A stretch of 64,000 bases of DNA, from the NCBI GenBank assembly GCA_026874595.1, contig CM049309.1, positions 10,129,076 through 10,193,075 on the forward strand, in the 5' to 3' direction. The position numbers were made by a program, and so were the translations under genes. Positions within the stretch are counted from its first letter, which is position 1, and the number at the start of each line of letters is the position of its first letter. A model generated the notes under the pieces. The model was not told the DNA's origin and searched no databases. It saw only the letters and a list, made by a program, of their open reading frames with translations. The stretch is from Sipunculus nudus (Eukaryota > Annelida > Sipuncula > Golfingiida > Sipunculidae). This document shows, one piece after another, positions 46,553 to 58,022 of this stretch.

Positions 46553-49500
46553 TCTGAGAGTGGGCTTAAACTCAAAATATGAAATCCCCATATATGCACA
46601 TGCCTTAAAGAGACATTCAGTTGGTGGAAAAACCATTTATCTTTTTCTTAGGCTCAGTATGTAAATCTGCATAATTCCATTTTGGGCATGGGACTATGTG
46701 ACAGAGAGGTACTAATGACTTTCTCTCATTAAATATTGTGACTTGTCAGGTCAATTGTCTATGTGATCCTTGATATGTGTAATCATCCCCATTGCCAGCT
46801 TATAACCCTAAGGAACCTTCAAAAGTCTCACTCATTTGTGAATTATACATGCTCTTGGGGCAAAGCCTTCCCATTCAGCCTGCAGAATGCTAACCCTAGG
46901 TATAAGTTGACCCTGAAAAATCTCACCACTCTTCAACTCAGATTGAACTGATGATCTCCTGACTTTGAGTCCTGTCCTTCCCCCCAAAAACTAAACAACA
47001 GAAGCCTGTCTTAATAGACTTGTCACCATGTCTGTTACGTACAAGATGGCCAACTCCCAGACTACCAAGTGACCTCTGTGAGGAAGCAGCCAGTCTATAT
47101 CACTGGTCCCAGTATCAATATGTCACTCCCATTTTCTAAATAAAATATTTATTATCTACACGACATACATTTATATCATAAAGGACCAATCTGATGACCA
47201 TATAAAACTAAAAACAGGACAATGTATATGTCCTCTGTGTATATATAAACTTGTTATCTATTGCTCTGACCTCATATTCATAAGTATTTATTATTGATAT
47301 TATTATCTAAGCAAACAGTAAACAATACAAATATGAATAATAATAATAGTGACTTGGACAGATCAACAGATATACCATTCTGCTTGGCAATTCACTCATT
47401 ATTAATAACGTTGCAAGAACAATGGGACCTCTTTTGATTACCCCCTCCATGTAGGGTTTCGTTTTCATCTGTAATTATTGATACTTTGCTGAGTTAGTTT
47501 ATGTCGTGTTACAAAAATGGCTGAACAAGCTGTCTTGATCTATCCCTTGCCAACTATGTTTCTTGTTCCATCCTATATTAAATGCATTTGAACTTTGAAA
47601 AAAAAATTATTATTTCATCTTTAAATTTATTTTTATTTTGTACTTTAAAAAGTAAAACACTGCATGGTTAGCTGGTTGTCAGGTGGACAAGGTTGGTGTT
47701 TTGGTCCCAGCACAGATGTACAGATTGTGATAATTTTGTTACCCTATTTTTATTTTGATTTCTGAAGTAAAACTTTGGTCAGCAGGCTGTTTCAGTCATG
47801 GACAACAATGTTGTGTCAATAGTAGCACAGGTTTATAAATCATGATAATTATAATTCTTCAGTTTTATACAAATGTGTATGTTTGGCCCTGGCAGTGTTA
47901 TTTTGCTTTCTGTTGTATATTTTCTCATTACACTAGCAGGCCTGACAAACATAGCAAACTTATGACAGGAACTATCCAGCCCCACCTCATGCTCTCATTA
48001 TCATAATCATACCCTGCAGACACTACTAGAACATTTTTGAAGTTCAAAATTGCACTAGTGGGATTTCTATTTTTTTTTCTAGACTGCCTCCTATGTTCTG
48101 GTTGTATAAAGAGTTATAAATATTTCAAACCAGTAGCTCAGCTAATGTTTTGTAGTGGTGCCATAAGAAGAAATTGTAATAACACCTTAATAAAATGGCT
48201 AATTTCAACATATATCCATCTACAGGCCCAATCAACTAGATAAGTAACTTCATAAGTATAAATCTACTGGCTTTATCAAGAACTGCATAATTATGTAACC
48301 ACATAATGATACATTAATATACTCTAGCACATCAACTTGTGATTTCAGTAACTGAGGTTGTTGCATTATTAGGCAGTTTATACATGAATACATATGGTAC
48401 CGGAATGTATGGATATCTAAATTCACCATACTTCCTAACACCCTGAAAAGGTTAGACTTCAAAGTTTGGGAAAATCCTATTTTAAAGTTTCAGCCAAGGA
48501 CATCATGTGATTGGTCGGAGAGAGGTCATGTTCGACAGTTGTTCCACTGAGAATATGTACCCATCAATCACATGGTTAATAACTAAATATATATATGTAT
48601 GTGGAACACAGGTTCAAGAGAGATAATATTCTAAGTCATTTAAGGCAAGAATGAAGGGTTTATTCCAGGAAAGTACATTGTTTGCATGGCCAACTATTAT
48701 GGTTTTCTTTCTGTATGTGTATACCTGCATGCCTTTCACAAATTGGTAAACTTTAACTCAGCTTCCAATTATGAGTTTTTAAAATAAAATGTTAAAAAAA
48801 AAACTCTTAATTTTTACCCCCAAAAATATTGTAAAATCACCTGTATAAACTTACAGCAATATAAGCAACATTTGAGTAACAATCATAAGAAAACAAAACT
48901 TAGGTTCAAGAACAGGAGTTTTAGCCTTATTCCTTCTAAATTGGACATTAAATATGAATGCCTGTGTGGTCTGTATCAATTTAGAACATTTGGCCCAACT
49001 TGTTCAGTCACGGTAGTCTGGGATGTTAACTCCTGGCAGACATCTCCTTCAGGGCATTTGATAACCAACAGTTATATAGTAGCTAAGAAATTAATCACTT
49101 AAGGGATATGTTATCATATTTACCCACAGTGAGAACTCACCTAATATACTGACTTGGATGTGTGAATTATACAGACTGGTCTCATGTTTTCTCTATACAA
49201 TAAGCTTATTAGTGCAGTTAATAAACACACAGTGATAGGTGTTATTGTGTGATTGCCTGTACCTTATTTCAGATAAGTTTTATTTCATGTGTTTCTCCTG
49301 TTGACAGTTCTTTTAGTCACCTCCACAGAACTGAGAGTGAACAAACATGGTTTTAATACTTACCTGCAAGTTACATAATTGCTTATAAGCTTGCCACATT
49401 ATTAAAGTACATGTATCAATTTAAATGATAGCCTTATCAACAGAAACATAAGATCTTCAATACCAGTAGATGTGACTTGATGCTAAAATTGGTGAGTCTG

Positions 49501-50207
49501 TTTAAATGGTGTTATAAAAATGAAAATTATTATTCCTGATGAAAGTTACTGTATACAGGAATGTGATCAAAGTACATTATAGGTTTAAGACTTCATAGGA
49601 GACCTAAAGTAACCAAGAATACTCTTGATGTCAAGCTGGACGGACCTAGCTCTAACCAATACAAAGGGTGCAAGGTTTAAAAGTAAACATACAACGTCAA
49701 TGACAGAGATGATTTTAAGTCATTTTAGATTTCTAGTAGATTTCTTTTGCAAATTCTGCAAAAAGAGTGTCACTGATTCAATTTCAAAACAGTTAAAGAT
49801 GAATGCTTTAGGTATAATACAATTTAAATTGAATTTTGTGGTATTAACTGTTCTAGGACTGATTTGGAACAAGTGAATGTACGTATGAGATCAAAAGGAA
49901 AGGGGGATCATTATAGCTTAGGAAATTTGTTTCCTATATAAGCTGAGTTACAATGATTAAATGGATTTATTCTTAAGAGTCTTGTCAAAAGTTTTTCGAT
50001 CAAAACCTTCAAAAAATAAAGTAAAAAAAGTAATTATTCATTAAGATTTTTAAATATTGTCATTAAAATTATCACAACTGAACAAAGGTCCTTCATGAAA
50101 AATTAACTCTGCAAGGAAAAATTCAACAAAGTGACATATATTATATACATTCAAGAGTACCTTAAATAGGTGTTAATATATATAAAAGAATATGTTAATT
50201 AACTTAC
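46553..50207. other. Non-coding stretch, presumed start of the long intron
   Basis: No supported exon or repeat family. A perfect donor-like TTGCAG/GTAAGTATT (minus, 49,367) is preceded by stops in all long frames. Confidence 0.4.
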
Positions 50208-50339
50208 CTTGAATATTTTTGCTATCATGCGTCTTTGGCCCATTGTCTGTGTGTGCATGTGTCCGTGAACTTGCTGGTTTAAGTATGCTCGGCGTGGCAC
50301 GAACGGTGCAGCATACGGATTAGGTCTCCAATCCTCCAT
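50208..50339 (-). CDS. First coding exon of a type II membrane protein gene
   Basis: On the minus strand ATG at 50,339-50,337 (context CTGAGATGG) opens a 44-codon frame. It begins MEDWRPNPYAAPFVPRRAYL, continues NQQVHGHMHTQTMGQ and ends RRMIAKIFK. It finishes on a strong donor (TTCAAG/GTAAGTTAATT) in phase 0. GC content is clearly above that of the surroundings. The peptide is hydrophilic, Pro-, His- and Gln-rich and becomes basic at its end, as expected for a cytoplasmic tail before a signal anchor. The exon at 13,805-13,700 provides a helix in the right phase. I do not recognise the family; Golgi enzymes have this topology, but so do many receptors. Start choice rests on the first ATG; no in-frame ATG is seen just upstream. 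Confidence 0.75.
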
Positions 50340-50810
50340 CTCAGCGTACACTTAATTACAACAGTATTTTAATAAAGCAGCTTATAAGCTAGCATAAAGA
50401 TCTGCTTGGCTTTTACTCTATCAGCTGTCTCACAGCACTGCCTCAGTATCTGGTGTTCAGCATAACAAAGCCTTACATAGATGTGATTAAGTGGCATATG
50501 GTCACTGGCTTATTTGCAGCTCAACACAACACAAGTGTCATATGTTGTTTTCAGCCCATCACTTGTGCGTCTCCTCTGCACGGAGAGTAGACAAATTTGG
50601 CGGGAAGCAAGCAAAGCATGTACCTGTGGTCTGCTCCAGTCTATGGATACCAAATACCACCCTGTCACCCCTTCTGAATGTTCTGTTCGCTTTTATCTTA
50701 CTGTTAAGATGCCGCCGTATTCTGGAAGACCCCAATCTTTCTCTATATATTCTTTCTTTTCAGTGTCTGACCTGTTAAACTACAGGGTCAGGTTGACATA
50801 AGTCCTTTGG
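50340..50810 (-). promoter_or_regulatory. Putative promoter region of the type II membrane protein gene
   Basis: Upstream of the first ATG on the minus strand are a TATA-like CTTATAAGC about 45 bp away (near 50,385) and a GC-richer block at 50,560-50,780. The latter carries the E2F site listed separately and ATGCCGCCGTATTC. There may also be a non-coding first exon: ACAGTAAGA near 50,700 could be its donor. All of this is position-based inference. Confidence 0.3.
50596..50606 (+). promoter_or_regulatory. Perfect E2F-type site
   Basis: TTTGGCGGGAA matches the classical E2F consensus (TTTSSCGC/TTTGGCGGGAA). It lies 257 bp upstream of the presumed start codon. Confidence 0.5.
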
Positions 50811-52454
50811 CAAGATTTCTTCTGTTTGCAATCAATAGGTGATGCTCTGTGATGTATCACTGCAGATCCATATCATCTGTCAACGAAATGAGAAATTGAT
50901 ATTTACTCAGACTTATTGGCTAGAAAAAAATACATTACTGGAGCTGCATGCTAGACCAGCAAAGGAATGCCATCGTCTCCTAGAGGCCTGGAGGATCATA
51001 AATGCTATCATATGAACTGTTTGTGCCTCAACACAAAATCTGTGCTGACTGCATCTTATATGAACCAAACCCAGGGGAACGGGCCTCGCAGGTTAAAATT
51101 CCAATATAATACATCTAGCTGCCTTTAAATTCTCTTCCATTTCCATTAACGTGAACCGTAAGCGAACAGTCTGAACACACAACCCAGATATAAAATGTCA
51201 TGCTTTATCCTAGCCTGGTTCCTACCGACACAGTTCCTATTAACTCCTTTGTCATTTTTTTCTCTAAAGAAAAGACCAAGAAAAAGAAATTGCTCAGGCA
51301 TGCAACCCAGGGGGAAGGAATGTCTGATCACAGTTTAAGTCACAACTTCAGAGACTGATGTAAACTTGCAAAGTTTGAAATTTTGTCCCATTATTTATGA
51401 CCCTGTTTTTCTATTTCAGGTCTGTTTCTGGAAACTTTATCCACTTCTTCGAAATCATTGTTAAATATCACCAGACAATTTCTCAACTGCATGACGTGCA
51501 TATTTTCTTAAAGAAACTGCATGGAACACACACTGAAAAGTCAATTTAATTAAATAAAATATAAGAATTCTTGACTTTTTCATTTTCTGCATTTGGTTTC
51601 TAAATAATTAGGGGAGACTCTTAATGTGTTAGTGGCTATCAGTGACTAGTAAATCAAATTAATGACCATTCAGGTGGCTTTGAACATGAAATCTTTTGTG
51701 GCACGTTCATGGCAAAGTTAACATCACTATTTCATGATCCTGGTCTAAGCCATAGAAATAAAACAATTGAGTCTGAACATCAAAGTTAAACCCTCAAAGG
51801 TCTGTAATTTCAAATGAACAGGTGGTTTTATCGGGGAATTCAGAATTTAATGTGCCTTTAAACAAAACTGAAAGTCAGACTTGATAATGGAAAAGAGAAC
51901 ATCAATAAAAAGTCAAGAGCAGAAGAGGGGAAATAATTTGTAAAGACTTTCCCCCAGTCAATACCAATATTTCATTTATATCCAACAAAGGTCCAATCAA
52001 ATCTGTCCTCTGTATTATCTGCCTGACCAGAGGCTACATGTGGTATCCATGGCATTTGGGATATGATATCTTAGCTCAAACTACTGCAGGCCAACTTTTA
52101 TTTTACTATTGATCTGAAATGGGCTGCAGGATTCTTTATCAATATCATGAAAATTTTCTCTCTCTATTTCTCTGGTATGGCAGTTATGGCCAAGTTCAGC
52201 AAACATCTATGACATCACACAGCAGACAATTATTCGAATTGCAATTTCCCAAAATTATTTTTTTTAACTGAAAATGCGAACTGACATTTTATTAGTTTTA
52301 CTGAGAAATACTCAGACTAGTAAATATTATGTATTGTTCTTTAGCTGCTACTCTAGTCACATTGGCCTGTAGTCTGGTAGTTCAGCCATGTGATGGTACA
52401 AATTGATTAATACTAAACATATGGTGTCACCAGAGCAGAGGTGTGAAAGCTTCA
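50811..52454. other. Non-coding stretch
   Basis: No supported feature. A plus-strand acceptor-like tract ending at 51,419 precedes a 43-codon open frame, which is not called. Confidence 0.4.
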
Positions 52455-52945
52455 GCTGTGCAGCTGTCACTCTTACTCCTACACAGCAGCTGTCACTTAC
52501 TACAACACAGCAGCTGTCACTTTCACTCCCATCACAGCAGCTGTCACTTTCACACCAACACAGCAGCTGTCACTCACTCCAACAGAGCAGCTGTCAATCT
52601 TACTCCAACACATCAAATGTCACTCACTCCGACACAGCTGATGTCAATAACACTCCAACATAGCAGCTGTAAATCTTAGTCAAACACTCAACTTGTCACT
52701 CTGTCCAACACAGCATCGGTCTCTCACTCTAACAGCAGTTGCCACTCTCACTCCAACACAGCTGCTGTCCTCTCATTCCAACACAGAAGCTGTAAATCTA
52801 ACTCCAACACTGCAGCTGTCACTCTCACTCTAACACAGCAGCTGTCACTCACTCCAACACAGAAGCTGTAAATCTAACTCCAACACTGCAGCTGTCACTC
52901 TCACTCCATCACAGCAGATGTCACTCACCCCAATATATCAGCTGT
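52455..52945 (+). repeat. CAGCTGTCACT minisatellite
   Basis: About 18 diverged units of 24-30 bp follow the pattern ACTCCAACACAGCAGCTGTC plus ACT. A composite block (ACAGAAGCTGTAAATCTAAC onward) is duplicated at about 52,783 and 52,859. Every unit carries CAGCTG, an E-box. The open frames in all plus frames arise from the repeat. Confidence 0.9.
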
Positions 52946-53406
52946 TGCTCTCACTTAGACTTTCCCTAGAGATAATGTCCAGGTTTCTATTCTGGTCTTT
53001 ACTAACAAGACCAAAAAGAAACTCAAGATTTATAAAGTGTGCACACATGTTTGCAAAGTTTTGTTCTCAGCATGGGATCCAAAGGTCTCACTCTTGTTCT
53101 TAGTCTTGGGTCCAACACTCGGAGTCTTAATAGGTCTCAAATTAGAATGTCTTAACTGTATCATTGCAAAGAAACTGATTTGTGCCAAAACTTCATGGGA
53201 AGTGATTATAGATGTACTGGACTTGGGTGGGCACTACTGAGCTATTTTCATTTGACTTTAAACTTCATTTGCACTCAAGCCTAAGGTCTCTTGCATGGAA
53301 TGGGGGAAGGAGAGATAATTATATTCCTTGGGATTAACAAAATAAGATCCCTCTTCATTTTCTAAACAAGAAGTATATCATGATAGACCTTAATTACCTC
53401 ATTGGC
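52946..53406. other. Non-coding stretch
   Basis: Nothing recognised. Confidence 0.4.
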
Positions 53407-53586
53407 AATGATGGACACAAAGTCAGTAAGTGTTCAGGTCTGTTATATTGACAAAAAAGTTCATTCCTGATGGAGTGGTTATACACTGCAGTGTATAATG
53501 ACAATGATGGACACTAAGTCAGTAAGTGATCAGGTCTGTTATATTGACAAAAAGTACAATTCTTACCCAGTGGTTAAACACTGCAG
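53407..53586 (+). repeat. 96-bp tandem duplication
   Basis: A segment starting AATGATGGACACAAAGTCAG at 53,407 recurs at 53,503 with few changes, each copy ending in ACACTGCAG. Confidence 0.85.
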
Positions 53587-53628
53587 ACGTTCCAGATCTC
53601 CTTAGCTTTAACCATTGGTTTTTTTTCA

Positions 53629-53720
53629 GCAAGTTTTTCTAGGTTTCTACACCATGGCTGGCAGAGGGCCAAGAATAGTAATCAGACTGATGACAGCATG
53701 GTATTGCATTCTCTGCAGTT
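53629..53720. mobile_element. Harbinger-type MITE, copy 3 (left half)
   Basis: It matches the left half of 25,920-26,094: CTGGCAGAGGGCCAAGAAT, CAGACTGATGA, CATGGTATTGCATT. The right half is absent. Confidence 0.55.
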
Positions 53721-53934
53721 GTTAAATATATAGAAGGATTGTAGTGCATAACTGCTGCATATGAAGTGTAACAAGAGCACAGCAAACGTGCATAATACAA
53801 CCATCATGTATCTGGTGACCTGTGACCTCATTAAATATGCATGGATTTGCTGGAAATAAAACTTAGGTGATATACTGATTAACATTTCTGATAAGTTATA
53901 TCAAAATTCTTCATATTATTCATAAGTTATTGCA
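53721..53934. other. Non-coding stretch with TGACCT words
   Basis: GGTGACCTGTGACCTCATTA near 53,813 matches the start of the E-type repeat segment at 54,140; probably a repeat remnant. Confidence 0.35.
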
Positions 53935-54140
53935 GGGGCAGATCCAGGATTTAGGAAAAGAAGGGATCAACCCAGGAGGACTAATGACAAAGCCTAAAAA
54001 TAAGTCACCAGGTCCGAAAGGGGGGGGGGGGGTCCAGGCCAAAAAAATGGTCTGAAACACTTAAAAAAGCTTGCAGCTGCTGAAAAAAAAGGGGGGAGGG
54101 TCCGGACCCCCTGGACCATCCCCCTGAATTCCCCTGAGTC
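53935..54140. mobile_element. MITE with GGGGCAGATCCAGG ends and G runs
   Basis: It starts GCAGGGGCAGATCCAGGATT and ends GACCCCCTGGACCATCCCCC, roughly inverted. It contains two G-run blocks (54,018-54,031 and 54,091-54,099). It resembles 13,333-13,500. The superfamily is not determined. Confidence 0.5.
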
Positions 54141-54348
54141 AAGTGACCCCTGACCTTATTAAATATGAGTAGATGTTGCCCATTATTGAATTTGGGCGAG
54201 ACAATCTGTTGGTTAGTAGTTATGGTGAGTTTGGTGAAAATCCATCAAAGCCCTAGTAAGTTATCACAGCAACACTAAAAGTTAATGGACGGACAGATGG
54301 ATGGATGGATGGTGGGTATACCATAATACTCCCGTCATATGAAGGATG
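54141..54348 (+). repeat. E-type repeat with GATG tract
   Basis: GTGACCCCTGACCTTATTAA, GGTGAGTTTGGTGAAAATCC and AAAGTTAATGGACGGACAG lead into a (GATG)n tract, then ACCATAATACTCCCGTC. The same order in reverse complement is seen at 60,365-60,560. Confidence 0.65.
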
Positions 54349-54352
54349 TATA

Positions 54353-57300
54353 AACAAGTGACCCAGGGGTCATGACGCTCAGCTGACCAGGAAGACATTG
54401 ACAAAAGTAATTTTATCATCTGAATGTCAAATTTGAATGAAATACTTTTTCCAAACTTGACCTTTTGTATAAAATCATCCAATATTCATTGGGGTACTAT
54501 GGAGCTCTGTAGCATGAAGAATATGGGTAACAGACACCTATTTTCCAGGTTTACAAGATGACTTTTCAGGGGTCTCCCAGCATGTCAAAAAATAAAATTC
54601 TAGGTCCAGTTATTATGATTTGTGCCCTGTTAACAAATCCAAATGTTTATTCTGGGGGGTATTTCAAAGCCGCATAGGATGAAGGATATGGGTAACAGAG
54701 ATGTAATTTCAGGTGCACAAGGAGACTTTTCAGGGGCCTCCCAGCATATCAAGAAAGGAGATTCTAGGTCAAGTCATTATAATTTGTGCTCTGTTAACAG
54801 ATGACCAAATCTTTATTCTGGGGAGTACTTCGGAGCCCCAGAGCATGAAGGATATGGGAAACAGGGACCTTATTTCGGGTTTCCATGTTGACCTTTTATG
54901 GGCTTCCCTGGAGGTGAGGACAGAAGATTCTAGGTCCAGTCATTATGATTTGTGCCCTGTTAATATATGACCAAATCTTTATTCTGGGGGGTACTTCAGA
55001 GCCCCATGGCTCACAGAATATGGGTAACAGGGACCTTATTTCGGGTTTCCATGTAGACCCTTTATGGGCTTCCCTGGAGGTGAGGACAGAAGATTCTAGG
55101 TCCAGTCATTATGATTTGTGCCCTGTTTACAGATGACCAAATGTTTAAAGATCACAAAAGTAGAGAAAAAAAATCGTAAAAAATAAAAAAAAATATATGT
55201 GGCGCCACCAATCTCCAGAAATTGATGAAACATTTCATGATCAATATCCATGCAAAGAATCATGGTGATCAAATTAATAATTGTTCAAATACTTGAACTT
55301 TTGTATCAAATTTTCCATTATTCTGGGGGGTACTTCGGAGCCCCATAGCTCAGAGGTTATGGGTAACAGAGACCTAATTTCAAGTTTTTAAGGAAACTTT
55401 TCATGGGCCTCTCAGCATGTCAAGAGAGAAGATTCTAGGTCCAGTTGTTACGATTTGTGCCATGTTAACAGATGACCGCATCTTATGAGGTCTCAAAAAT
55501 AGAGAAAAAAATTCGTAAAAATAAAAAAAAATACAGGTGGCGCCACCATACTGCAGAAACTGATGACACATTCCATGATCAATATCCATGCAAAGAATCA
55601 TGGTGATCACTGCAATAGTTGTTTAGATACTTGAGCTTTTGTATCAAATTGTCCATTATTCTGAGGGATACTTCAGATGACTTACAGTCAGCTGAGCTAA
55701 AAACACTTAATGGTCAATATCCATGCAAAGAATCATGATGATCTCCGTATTAGTTGTTCAGATACTTCAGCTTTTGTATCAAATTGTCCATTATTCTGAG
55801 GGATACTTCAGAGACCTATAGCTTGAAGGATATGGGTAACAGAGACCTAATTTCAAGTTTCCACAGGCAATCTTCATGGGCCTCCTTGCATGACAAGAAT
55901 TAAGTTTCTAGGTCCAGTTGTTGCAATCTGTACCCTCTTGATAGATAACATAGGTGGCGCCACCAGTCTGCAGGAACTGATGGAACATCTCATAATCAAT
56001 ATGTATGCCAAAAATCATGACCATCAGTGATGTAGTTATTGAGATATTGAAGTTTTTGTATGAAATTTTTGACTACTCTGGGGGGGTACTTTGGGGCCCC
56101 ATAGCTCGAAGGATATGGGTAACAGAGACCTAATTTCTGGTTTCCATGGAGACTTTTCATAGGTCTTCTAGTGTGTTGAGAATGAAGATTCTAGGTCCAG
56201 TCGTTACTATTTGTGCCATGCTAACAGATGACAGCATCCTTAAAGGTCTCAAAAATAGAGGAAAAAATCGTAAAAAATCGAACGATACAGGTGGTGCCAC
56301 CAGTCTGCAGGAACAGATGACACATCTCATGATCAATAGTTATGCCACAAATCATGACCATCATTCAAGTAGTTAATGAGATATTGAAGTTTTTGTATGA
56401 AATTTTTTTACTTTTCTTGGGGGTACTTTAGGGCTCCATAGCTCGAAGAATATGGGTAACAGAGACCTAATTTTGGTTTCCATGGAGACTTTTCATAGGT
56501 CTCTCAGTGTGTCCAGAATGAAGATTCTAGGTCCAGTCGTTATGATTTGTGCCACGTTAACAGATGACAGCATCCTTAAAGGTCTCAAAAATAGAGGAAA
56601 AAATCGTAAAAAATCAAACAATACAGGTGGCGCCACAAGTCTGCAGGAACTGATGGAACATTTCATAATCAATATGTATGCCAAAAATCATGACCATCAG
56701 TGATGTAGTTATTGAGATATTGAAGTTTTTGTATGAAATTTTTGACTACTCGGGGGGGGGGGGGGGTACTTTGGGGCCCCATAGCTCGAAGGATATGGTT
56801 AACAGAGACCTAATTTCTGGTTTCCAAGGATATTTTTCATGGACCTCTCAGTGTGTCAAGAATGAAGATTCTAGGTCCAGTCGTTACGATTTGTGCCATG
56901 CTAACAGATGACAGCATCCTTAAAGGTCTCAAAAATAGAGGAAAAAATCGTAAAAAAATCGAATAAAGGTGGCACCACCAGTCTGCGGGAAGTGATGACA
57001 CATCTCATGATCAATAGTTATGCCACAAATCATGACCATCAGTCAAGTAGTTAATGAGATATTGAAGTTTTTGTATGAAATTTTTTACTTTTCTTGGGGG
57101 TAATTTGGGGCTCCAAAGCTCGAAGAATATGGGTAACAGAGACCTCATTTCTGGTTTCCATGGAGACTTTTCATAAGTCTCTCAGTGTGTCAAGAATGAA
57201 GATTCTAGGTCCAGTCTTTACGATTTGTGCCTTGTTAACAGATGTTTACATTTTGAAAGGTCTCAAAAATAGAGAAAAAAATTCGTAAAAAATTGAACGA

Positions 57301-58022
57301 TAAAGGTGGCGCCACCAGTCTGCAGGAAGTGATGGAACATCTCATGATCAATATGTATGACAAAAATCATGACCATCAGTCAAGTATTTAATGAGATATT
57401 GAAGTTTTTGTTTGAAATTTTTTACTTTTCTGGGGGGTAGTTTGGGGCCCCACAGCTCGAAGAATATGGGTAACAGAGACCTAATTTCTGGCTTCCATGG
57501 AGACTTTTCATAGGTCTCTCAGTGTGTCGAGAATGAAGATTCTAAGTCCAGTCATTACAATTTGTGCCTTGTTAACAGATGTTCACATTTTTAAAGGTCT
57601 CAAAAATAGAGAAAAAAATTCGTAAAAAATCGAAAAATACAGGTGGCACCACCAGTCTTCAGGAAATGATGGAACCTCTCATGATCAATAAGTATGCCAA
57701 AAATCATGACCATCAGTCAAGTAGTTAATGAGATATTGAAGTTTTTGTATGAAATTTTGGACTTTTCTGGGGGGTACTTTGGGGCCCCATAGCTCGAAGG
57801 ATATGGGTAACAGAGACCTAATTTCTGGTTTCCAAGGAGATTTTTCATGGACCTCCCAGGATGTCAAGTAAGAAGATTCCAGTTCTAGCGGTTACGATTT
57901 GTGCCTGGTTAACGGACAGACAGACGGACAGACAGACAGACAGACAGACGGACAGACAGACGGACGACGGACAAAGAGTGATCGCTATAGCTCAGATGAC
58001 TTTCAGTCAGCTGAGCTAAAAA
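54353..58022 (+). mobile_element. B-family tandem-repeat element, full-length copy (3.7 kb)
   Basis: It starts AACAAGTGACCCAGGGGTCA followed by TGACGCTCAGCTGACC. About a dozen units share GGGTAACAGAGACCTAATTT (54,525 to 57,806) and GATTCTAGGTCCAGT. The first units step by about 165 bp. Later ones step by about 337 bp because they add CAAAAATAGAGAAAAAAATC, a box (GGTGGCGCCACC or variant at 55,199; 55,546; 55,952; 56,290; 56,626; 56,966; 57,305; 57,643) and CATGATCAATATNTATGCC-type sequence. A (GACA/GACG)n tract at 57,914-57,970 precedes GAGTGATCGCTA and the hairpin 57,988-58,018 (TAGCTCAGATGACT/AGTCAGCTGAGCTA). The motif CTCAGCTGAC near the 5' end is inverted in this hairpin. Non-coding; probably Helitron-like (inference). 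Confidence 0.85.
56750..56766 (+). repeat. G run in a B unit
   Basis: About 15 consecutive G replace the usual six-G position of the B unit, showing slippage at that site. Confidence 0.9.

Noticed and set aside
49360-49500. Perfect donor TTGCAG/GTAAGTATT on the minus strand
   Set aside because: All longer upstream frames contain stops; only an 18-bp exon would remain.
51420-51550. Plus-strand acceptor CTGTTTTTCTATTTCAG followed by a 43-codon open frame
   Set aside because: No donor, no recognised peptide, and a frame of this length is expected by chance.
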